The translations under genes were made by a program, and so were the position numbers. A stretch of DNA of 8,385 nucleotides. It comes from JBBQIY01 sp964618405 (lineage in GTDB: Bacteria; Verrucomicrobiota; Kiritimatiellia; RFP12; UBA3636). Below the pieces are notes generated by a model, which was not told the DNA's origin, searched no databases, and saw only the letters and a program-made list of their open reading frames with translations. Every line of letters starts with the position of its first letter. The first letter of the stretch is position 1. This document shows positions 1 through 5,832 of the stretch, piece by piece. Where the stretch lies: contig CAZUAY010000178.1 of assembly GCA_964618405.1 (NCBI GenBank), positions 1-8,385 on the forward strand, read 5' to 3'.

Positions 1-21
1 GCTAACGACAAAGTTTTCCCA

Positions 22-60
22 GCTCGCAACTCACAACTCGCAACTCGCAACTCGCAACTT
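22..60. repeat. 7-bp tandem repeat array I (unit ACTCGCA)
   Basis: Five consecutive 7-bp units are seen directly: GCTCGCA, ACTCACA, then ACTCGCA three times, ending in a partial ACT. The only internal change is one G-to-A in the second unit. The period of 7 does not fit a coding repeat, and no open frame crosses it with protein-like content. Intergenic heptamer arrays are known in some bacteria (the STRR repeats of cyanobacteria are the best-known case). Whether this belongs to such a family here is inference. The array lies 22 bp upstream of a second array with a related unit. Confidence 0.85.
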
Positions 61-81
61 CTCCCCTGTGGCTGGCCTCGT

Positions 82-113
82 ACTAGCGACTAGCCACTAG
101 CGACTAGCGACTG
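82..113. repeat. 7-bp tandem repeat array II (unit ACTAGCG)
   Basis: Four 7-bp units are seen: ACTAGCG, ACTAGCC, ACTAGCG, ACTAGCG, then a partial ACTG. In the same phase, the unit of array I is ACTCGCA, so both arrays fit the pattern ACT-M-GC-R. They look like two variants of one heptamer family rather than unrelated repeats. The array ends exactly where the left arm of the inverted repeat at 113-152 begins. Confidence 0.85.
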
Positions 114-152
114 TAACCGGTCAGGCACAGCCCCCTGTGCCTGACCGATTAC
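113..152. repeat. Near-perfect 18-bp inverted repeat with a CCCC loop
   Basis: Positions 113-130 pair with 135-152 around a 4-base CCCC loop. Seventeen of eighteen pairs match, with C117/A148 the only mismatch, and the inner 13 pairs (118-130 with 135-147) are perfect. The transcript would form a very stable hairpin. A T-rich stretch follows at 159-174 but starts about 7 bases after the stem, so it is not a classical Rho-independent terminator. It could still terminate an upstream gene outside the window. A REP-like or other mobile palindromic element next to heptamer arrays is the main alternative. Confidence 0.8.
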
Positions 153-166
153 CTCCGTTATTTCTT

Positions 167-193
167 TTTACTTTGCTGTTGATTTGTTATTAT
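167..193 (+). promoter_or_regulatory. Weak sigma-70-like promoter candidate before the signal-peptide fragment
   Basis: TATTAT at 188-193 matches the -10 consensus at five of six positions. The best partner, TTTACT at 167-172, matches the -35 consensus at four of six but leaves a spacer of only 15 bp. It lies 33 bp before the ATG at 226. The region is AT-rich, so chance matches are likely. The call rests on position and consensus match only. Confidence 0.18.
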
Positions 194-225
194 TTGACTG
201 CGTCAAGAAGGGGCATGCAAGGCTG

Positions 226-489
226 ATGAAAAATATGAGAAACAACGATAGTCTCGTCGCCGTAGCCGTAGCGGTCTGGGCTGTGTATTCTTTGTTGCGT
301 TTGTCGACGGCTACGGAATCCTCTGTCGATCAGGGCTTGTCTAAAAAGGTCGGTGCCGCGTCGGCTACAAAATCTCAGTGCGTAGAACTGCCGCTGGAAA
401 GCGAAAAGTCCAGTACGACTGTGAACCACGCTGTAACACCAACATCGCAAGAGCTTACGGCTCCCCGACGATTTGGCCTATCTCTTTGA
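226..489 (+). pseudogene. Signal-peptide N-terminus, probably the broken 5' end of the S8 peptidase gene
   Basis: This 87-codon frame starts at ATG 226. It encodes a charged N-terminus (MKNMRNND), then a hydrophobic run (SLVAVAVAVWAVYSLLRL) and a polar stretch, a typical export signal. The rest (about 60 residues) matches no domain I recognise, and the frame ends at a TGA at 487. It overlaps the subtilisin-like frame in a different register. Removing one base from the CCCC run at 463-466 would join the two: the frame would read ...ELTAPDDLAYLFDQ... and continue to 2318, giving about 697 residues. I therefore read it as the original secretion signal of the downstream protein, separated by a frameshift. 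A real mutation and a sequence error are equally possible. An independent small secreted protein is less likely. The purine-rich stretch AGAAGGGG (206-213) lies 12 bases before the ATG. Confidence 0.45.
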
Positions 490-2320
490 CCAAGCCGCTC
501 AGAATGGCGCTTTCATCCACTCGGACAGTTGGGGCGACACCACATTCGGCTTGTACTCGATCTATGAGGAAATGGTGGATACGTATGTGTGGGGAAATCA
601 AGATTTTCTACCAGTATTTGCCGCAGGAAATGATGGGACGGACGGCTATTATTCGTCGGACGCGACTAATTATCTTGCTGAATATGGCATTGTGATTCCT
701 GATGCCAGCAAGAATGGGATGATCGATTCGATGTCTATCGGATCGCCGAGTCACGCAAAAAACGTGCTCGCGGTAGGTGCGACGGAGAGTGACCGTACAA
801 CGGGGCCTGCCAGTTCACAGACGTGGATGTATCGGCATTATTTACGCTATTCAATTGACCCGATCAAAAGCGATCTTGTCACCGTGGGCTCTCTCAACAG
901 CAACGGCTATCATCAGGGAATGGCGGCATTTTCGTCACGAGGTCCGACGTTCCGCGGGAGAACGAAGCCAGATGTCACGACTCCAGGGAGCGATGTCATT
1001 TCGACTCGGAGTTCGGTGAGTGGAGCTGGCACGGGGTGGGGAGTCTATACGCCCAATAACCAGTATCTTTATTGCGGAGGAACCAGCATGGCGTGTCCTT
1101 TGGCTGCTGGCGCAGCGGCGCTCGTTCGCGAGCATCTCGTCGAGCGCGAAGGATTTCAAATACCCACAGCCGCACTCATCCGAGCAACGCTGGTTAACGG
1201 TGCAAAATCAATCTTCCCGGGGCAGTACGGGACAGGGGCATTTCAAGAGGTTCCCAATGCCACGCCGAATTATGTGGAAGGGTGGGGACAGGTGAATGTC
1301 GGTGAAGCGCTCTACCAACAGGGTGCAGGCAATCTTTTCATCGACCGAATTTTTAATGGGACGTTACGCGGGGGACAGAGCGGTTATTTAGACGTCACCG
1401 TCGTCAACACCAACGTTCCGCTACGTGTGACCTTGGCTTGGGCTGATTATCCGCTTCGTCCATGGGCAACTTACAGCGAAGAGATCGTCAATGATCTCGA
1501 TCTGATGATTGACACACCAGCGTCTGAAGTCGTCTGGGGTAATGGCGTGGCTGACGGAGATCGAAAAAACACGGTCGAGCGTGTCATCATTGAACATCCA
1601 GAGGTCGGCACGTATACCGTCTCTATTATTGCCCACAACATCATGGTGTCGGGGTCGCTTCCCGCACTCGTGATTTCCGGCGGAATCGCGGGAACTCAGC
1701 CGATCGTCGTGCCAGAACGCATCGACGATACATCCCCGAGGATGGAAGGGTATCTGGCGACAGCCCACGTGCACTCAGTTTTTCCCTATACGGTCACCAA
1801 TCCTGTTGATTTCGCCTGGGCGTTGGGTGATGCGAACTCGGCGACCAGTACCTGGACTCATGTGGCGGTTGCTGCAGAAGCGGATGACCAGACGTACCTT
1901 TGGATCGACGTTTTTGCTGGCGCGGGAACGAACAACGGAGCCGCGGCATATCACGTTCTGACGAACGGCGTGGCCGTGTCACGAAGCGGCTCCATCCTTG
2001 TTTTCGGTGGGGACATAACGAATACGGTCTCGGTTCTACAGGGCGCATGGAATAAGCAACCGGAGATGCCGCAGCTTGCGAGTCCTGTGTTTTCAATGGG
2101 AGGAGAGCAGGTGTCCCTTTCATTCATAGGCGAACGCAACAGCGTCTATACGCTACAGGGTAAAGTCGCGCTAAGCGACCCGGAGTGGATTGATCTCGAC
2201 ACGCAGACGGTTTACAACGATGGCATCGTGACGCTGGTCGCCGGTGTGTTCCCCGGTTACCCCACGCTCCCTGATACGGCCTTTTTCCGAATCAAGGCCG
2301 TGGCTCTTGCGTCCGAGTAA
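473..2320 (+). CDS. Subtilisin-like (S8, Kp43-type) peptidase, N-terminally truncated, lacking the catalytic Asp and His
   Basis: Residue numbers count from the TTG at 473. The C-terminal half of an S8 domain is clear: HSDSWGD (16-22), AAGNDG with oxyanion Asn53, AAFSSRGPT (151-159) and GGTSMACP (202-209) with catalytic Ser205. Residues about 286-404 match the beta-sandwich domain that follows the catalytic domain in Kp43-type subtilases (LAWADYP, NDLDLMI, YTVSIIA). Residues 405-530 are unassigned. Residues 536-612 form a small beta module (YTLQGKVALSD...FFRIKAV) of a type common at the C-termini of secreted PVC-group proteins. The DTG and HGTHVAG segments that carry the other two catalytic residues are absent from every frame upstream. 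Recognisable homology extends slightly before the TTG (LPDDL, encoded from about 461), while the frame is closed by TAA at 434-436, so no true start exists in this frame and no ribosome site precedes the TTG. Over 600 codons remain open, so the damage is recent or the rest is still used. As it stands it cannot be a normal active serine protease. Confidence 0.8.
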   Translation: MAYLFDQAAQNGAFIHSDSWGDTTFGLYSIYEEMVDTYVWGNQDFLPVFAAGNDGTDGYYSSDATNYLAEYGIVIPDASKNGMIDSMSIGSPSHAKNVLAVGATESDRTTGPASSQTWMYRHYLRYSIDPIKSDLVTVGSLNSNGYHQGMAAFSSRGPTFRGRTKPDVTTPGSDVISTRSSVSGAGTGWGVYTPNNQYLYCGGTSMACPLAAGAAALVREHLVEREGFQIPTAALIRATLVNGAKSIFPGQYGTGAFQEVPNATPNYVEGWGQVNVGEALYQQGAGNLFIDRIFNGTLRGGQSGYLDVTVVNTNVPLRVTLAWADYPLRPWATYSEEIVNDLDLMIDTPASEVVWGNGVADGDRKNTVERVIIEHPEVGTYTVSIIAHNIMVSGSLPALVISGGIAGTQPIVVPERIDDTSPRMEGYLATAHVHSVFPYTVTNPVDFAWALGDANSATSTWTHVAVAAEADDQTYLWIDVFAGAGTNNGAAAYHVLTNGVAVSRSGSILVFGGDITNTVSVLQGAWNKQPEMPQLASPVFSMGGEQVSLSFIGERNSVYTLQGKVALSDPEWIDLDTQTVYNDGIVTLVAGVFPGYPTLPDTAFFRIKAVALASE

Positions 2321-2408
2321 AGTTTGAGGGACCTGATGATTTTCCTATGGTAAACAACGAGACTTCTGACAATTTGTTTTACAAAATCGAACGCGAAAAA
2401 AGTGGAGA

Positions 2409-2438
2409 TAGACAAAAGCACGCTTTTATTAGTAAGAT
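2409..2438 (+). promoter_or_regulatory. Weak promoter candidate with an internal inverted repeat upstream of the DUF4838 operon
   Basis: The 210-bp gap at 2321-2530 contains TAGACA (2409-2414; five of six -35 matches) and TAAGAT (2433-2438; four of six -10 matches) separated by 18 bp. An alternative -10, TATGAT, lies at 2459-2464 without a good -35. The inverted repeat AAAAGC-AC-GCTTTT (2414-2427) sits between the two hexamers, where a repressor would block polymerase. This makes it a candidate operator for substrate-dependent control, but no regulator gene is in the window. I see no clear terminator hairpin for the preceding gene in this gap. Confidence 0.25.
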
Positions 2439-2516
2439 AATGCTCGTTTTAGGCATGGTATGATGCCACGCAAAAAACCGTTTACGAAAGTGGTGTGGTA
2501 TATCGCTAATCGAATC

Positions 2517-2521
2517 TGGAG
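2517..2521 (+). promoter_or_regulatory. Ribosome binding site of the large DUF4838 gene
   Basis: TGGAG lies 9 bases before ATG 2531. It supports that start over the later in-frame ATG (codon 6), and the resulting N-terminus is a complete signal peptide. Confidence 0.6.
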
Positions 2522-2530
2522 CGTTTTCTC

Positions 2531-5500
2531 ATGAAAAAGTTTTCTATGCAAAGAACCCTGTTTCTGTTGTGCGGCGTGCTTTTCTTTCCAGCAAGGATGC
2601 TACAGGCCGAATTGGTTCTCGCTGAGAACGGCGTGAGCACCTATCAGATTGTGGTGCCCGATGCATCGCCTAGCCCAGTAATCGACGCATGGCTGGATCA
2701 AGTTGGGCGTTTGGTGCAGGCCGCTTTCACTGCCAACGGCTGTAGCGTGGCGGTGACGAACGAATCTGCACGCGATCTAGCGAAACCGGGCATTTACCTC
2801 GGCAACACCTCTCTGGCCCGCGCCGAGGGCATCGAGGCGACTTCCTTCGACGGCTGGGGCTACGCGCAGAAGGTGGTAGGCCGCGATATGATCATCATCG
2901 GCCATGATCACGGACCGCCTAATGAAGATCCGAGCTTTTTCCACCGGATCGGCACCGCAAAAGGGGCGGTAGATTTTCTGCGCCACTATGCCGGTGTGCG
3001 GTTTCTTTACCCTGATGTCGTCGGCAACATGGAACCCAAAAGCAACCCAGCCGCGGTCGGCCGCGTCGATCTTGCCACGTCCCCGGCCATCGAGTTTCTC
3101 AAAACCCCCACGATCAGCGTACCCGACGACCTTGATATCCGTCATGCGCCGTTGGTGCGAAACAACGTGGGGTCACGCAATCTGAGCTTCTGGGCGATTG
3201 CCAACAACATGTTTCCGGCGGTTGACGATGCACTCTTGGCCCACACGTGGGACAAAGCGGTCACCGTCGAAGCGGACTACGAGGCGCATCCAGACTGGTT
3301 TGCACTGATCGGAGGGCAGCGGGTCAAGAGAGGACAATTCTGCCTTTCTAACCCCGGCTTTCAAGAACGGCTGTACCAATGGACCCGCGCGTGGTTAGAC
3401 AAGGGCTTCAAGTCAGTCAACCTTCTACAACCCGACGGCTTTCAACCCTGTCAATGCGAGGCATGTCACGATCTCTACGACACGGGTGACGACTGGGGCG
3501 AGAAGATGTGGATTTTCAACTTAAAAATAGCAGAACGATTGAAGAAGGAAGTGCCGGGCGGGATCCTTTCGCCGATCCCCTACGGGCCAGTTGCCCATCC
3601 GCCGAAGACCTTCGACGCGTTTCCGGACAATGTCGTGCTGCAATTTATCGGCACGAATGAGAAGGATCTTGAGGAGTGGAAGGACATCAAATTGCCCGCT
3701 GGCATCACATCCGGCGTGCACAACTGGATCCAGAACCTGGGCACGCGCTACACGCCAATGCGAACGCCGTTGTTCCTTGAGGAACAGGTAAAACGCTTTT
3801 ATCAGTACCATATCACCTCCACCTTCCGAGACGGAGTTGGGGTGGTGTACGGGCTTGAAGGGCCGAGCTATTACATCTGGGGACGGATGTTCGACGATCC
3901 AGTAACCAACCGGGCTGCCGATCTGATGCTTGAGTTTGTGGAGGCCGGTTTCGGCAAATCCGCAGCGCCCATGCGTCGTTTCTACGACAAGCTATACCAC
4001 GGTATCGAGCTGTATTCAAACTACCTTGGCACCCGCTGCCCAGGGTGGAGCTATGTGGACATTTACGGTCGGCGGCACAAGTCCCTGAGCGATCCGTTTC
4101 AGCTTCTGGGCTTTCTGTACACGCCGGGCCTGCTCTCGGAGTTAGAAAAGGAGTTGGCGCAGGCGGAGAAATTAGGGGGAACCGACAAGGTTCGTGCCCG
4201 ATTGACGCTGGTGCGTCGGGAGCTCGATTTCGTAAAGGCGTTGGCCAGGGTAATCCATCTCTGCCATGCCTATGAGACGGCTCCGGAAAGCGACGCTGTG
4301 AAGGAATTGCTACTTGATGCCATTGACGCGCGTAATGCCATGATCGACGGCTTCTACGGTGAACGCGGTCGGCCGTATCCGATGCCCGGCTGGCCCGGCC
4401 ACACATTATTTCCACCCCCCGGCTTTAGCGCGAGCCACCTGCGTCTGGAGTATAATGAGTATCAAGGACCCTTCAAGGACACGGCGCTTAATTGGGATAC
4501 GGCAGCCATGCGTGCAGCGCCGAAATCCGGGGAAAAGCAGATGCCAGTGTTTGCTGCCGGACGGCCGTTCACGCTCGACGATCCGCGCTGGGGTGAGCTG
4601 ACGCCACAAACCTTGACAGCCTTGCCCGGCGCCGCGGAACCCACCGTTCAGACGCGTGTGCGCGTTGCGTACGATCAAGAAAAACTTTATTTGCACTTCG
4701 AATGCGAACTGCCAGCCTCTCTTATGAATGCGAAGGATCAAAAAACAGAGATCGATCTGAAATTAAGAGAATCGTTGGACGTCTATCTCGCTCCGTTACC
4801 AGGTCAGGAAATTTACTACCGCTTCATGGGCGGTCTGAAGCCGGACGATCGTGCCGATGCGGCGCGGGGGCTGATCAGCGATCTGATGAATCTGCGTTAC
4901 GGGCAGGACGATCCGGATTGGGACGGCGTGTGGGACTACTCCGTCCGCCTCGATCCCGAGAGCGGACGATGGACAGCCCTGTTCACGATCCCCTTTAAAA
5001 CACTCGGAGCCGAGCCTCCCGCAGAGGGTACCTTCTGGCGCGCCAATTTCGGACGCGTGCATGCCGCCGCCCCAGATCGTCTGGAGCGCACGGCGTGGAC
5101 AGCATCTGGACCGACCGGCATGGATGACGTCAAGGCCTTCGGTGGCCTGAAGTTCGAGCCTCTGCCCATCGGCGAACAGAGCCGTAAGACGCGCCGAGAG
5201 CAGGGATACAGCACGATTCCTCCCGCGTGGGGTAAGCTCTCTGATCCACTGCCCGCCGATGCATGGGGCATCTGGAAGTGTCGAACTGATTCTCTGGAGC
5301 AGGGACTGCGCGATGGCTGGCAGAAACCTGAGGCCGATGAAACTGGCTGGTCATCGGTTTCCGTGCCCGCTTGGTTCGAGGAAACTGACATCGGCCCTTA
5401 CAAAGGAATTGCCTGGTATCGCGTGTCATTTACCGTACCTGCCGCCTGGAAGGGAAAGACCCTGCGGATTCTGTTTGCAGCGGTGGACGAAGAGGCGTGG

Positions 5501-5716
5501 GTCTATCTCAACGGACAACAAATTGGTGAACACACGGAAAAGTCTGAGGGAAAAACGGTTTACGAACTTTATGACCTGCCATTCAGTGCCGACGCGCCAT
5601 CCTCGTCGATCGTGTATGGGGGACGAAATGTGCTTGTCGTACGCATACGCAATGTCGTGGGCAGCGGCGGAATCAGTCGGCCCGTGTTTATTCATGCGGT
5701 AGAACAGAAGAAGTAA
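2531..5716 (+). CDS. Secreted DUF4838-family multidomain protein, putative glycoside-active enzyme
   Basis: The 1061-residue product starts with a signal peptide (MKKFSMQRTLFLLCGVLFF, cleavage probably after LQA near residue 26). Residues about 35-170 resemble the N-terminal domain of alpha-glucuronidases (PGIYLGNTSLARAEG at 86-100; GAVDFLRHYAGVRFLYP at 145-161). Residues about 200-490 are the DUF4838 region, with HPDWFALIGGQR (253-264), the paired-cysteine motif CQCEAC (Cys307, Cys309, Cys312) and YGLEGPSYYIWG (440-451). Residues 530-615 are helical, rich in Leu, Glu and Arg. Residues about 675-875 look like a CBM9-type beta-sandwich (VRVAYDQEKLYLHFEC; WTALFTIPFKTLGAEP). Residues about 910-1055 resemble the jelly-roll sugar-binding domain of GH2 enzymes (GIAWYRVSFTVP; DEEAWVYLNGQQIGEH). 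The architecture suggests action on a polysaccharide outside the cytoplasm. DUF4838 has no biochemistry I can cite with confidence, so catalysis is inferred from the glycosidase-like fold and fused carbohydrate-binding modules. It probably heads the operon; the next gene starts 117 bp downstream on the same strand. Confidence 0.85.
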   Translation: MKKFSMQRTLFLLCGVLFFPARMLQAELVLAENGVSTYQIVVPDASPSPVIDAWLDQVGRLVQAAFTANGCSVAVTNESARDLAKPGIYLGNTSLARAEGIEATSFDGWGYAQKVVGRDMIIIGHDHGPPNEDPSFFHRIGTAKGAVDFLRHYAGVRFLYPDVVGNMEPKSNPAAVGRVDLATSPAIEFLKTPTISVPDDLDIRHAPLVRNNVGSRNLSFWAIANNMFPAVDDALLAHTWDKAVTVEADYEAHPDWFALIGGQRVKRGQFCLSNPGFQERLYQWTRAWLDKGFKSVNLLQPDGFQPCQCEACHDLYDTGDDWGEKMWIFNLKIAERLKKEVPGGILSPIPYGPVAHPPKTFDAFPDNVVLQFIGTNEKDLEEWKDIKLPAGITSGVHNWIQNLGTRYTPMRTPLFLEEQVKRFYQYHITSTFRDGVGVVYGLEGPSYYIWGRMFDDPVTNRAADLMLEFVEAGFGKSAAPMRRFYDKLYHGIELYSNYLGTRCPGWSYVDIYGRRHKSLSDPFQLLGFLYTPGLLSELEKELAQAEKLGGTDKVRARLTLVRRELDFVKALARVIHLCHAYETAPESDAVKELLLDAIDARNAMIDGFYGERGRPYPMPGWPGHTLFPPPGFSASHLRLEYNEYQGPFKDTALNWDTAAMRAAPKSGEKQMPVFAAGRPFTLDDPRWGELTPQTLTALPGAAEPTVQTRVRVAYDQEKLYLHFECELPASLMNAKDQKTEIDLKLRESLDVYLAPLPGQEIYYRFMGGLKPDDRADAARGLISDLMNLRYGQDDPDWDGVWDYSVRLDPESGRWTALFTIPFKTLGAEPPAEGTFWRANFGRVHAAAPDRLERTAWTASGPTGMDDVKAFGGLKFEPLPIGEQSRKTRREQGYSTIPPAWGKLSDPLPADAWGIWKCRTDSLEQGLRDGWQKPEADETGWSSVSVPAWFEETDIGPYKGIAWYRVSFTVPAAWKGKTLRILFAAVDEEAWVYLNGQQIGEHTEKSEGKTVYELYDLPFSADAPSSSIVYGGRNVLVVRIRNVVGSGGISRPVFIHAVEQKK

Positions 5717-5832
5717 GCCTGAGATGTGGCCCTATGAGGTGACTCAAGACAAGGGAATTGTTTTAGGTTGGAAGCCTGTCAGCTTGTCGAGATAGACATC
5801 GCCTGACTCTTACGCAAGATAGAGGAACCAGA

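Noticed and set aside
22..113. CRISPR array
   Set aside because: The units are 7 bp and directly joined, with no unique spacers of 25-40 bp, so this is a simple tandem repeat.
113..174. Classical Rho-independent terminator
   Set aside because: The stem is strong, but the T-rich stretch begins several bases after the stem and is interrupted. I kept it as an inverted repeat with termination as one option.
3813..4415. Open frame of 200 codons on the - strand inside the large DUF4838 gene
   Set aside because: It is rich in Arg, Ser and Pro without domain pattern, and lies fully inside a convincing coding region. It is explained as a shadow.
5717..5832. Terminator or separate promoter between the first DUF4838 gene and the hydrolase
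   Set aside because: I found only short imperfect inverted repeats (for example GACAAG 5748-5753 with CTTGTC 5783-5788, 29 bp apart), no T-run after a stem and no convincing promoter pair, so co-transcription is the simpler reading.
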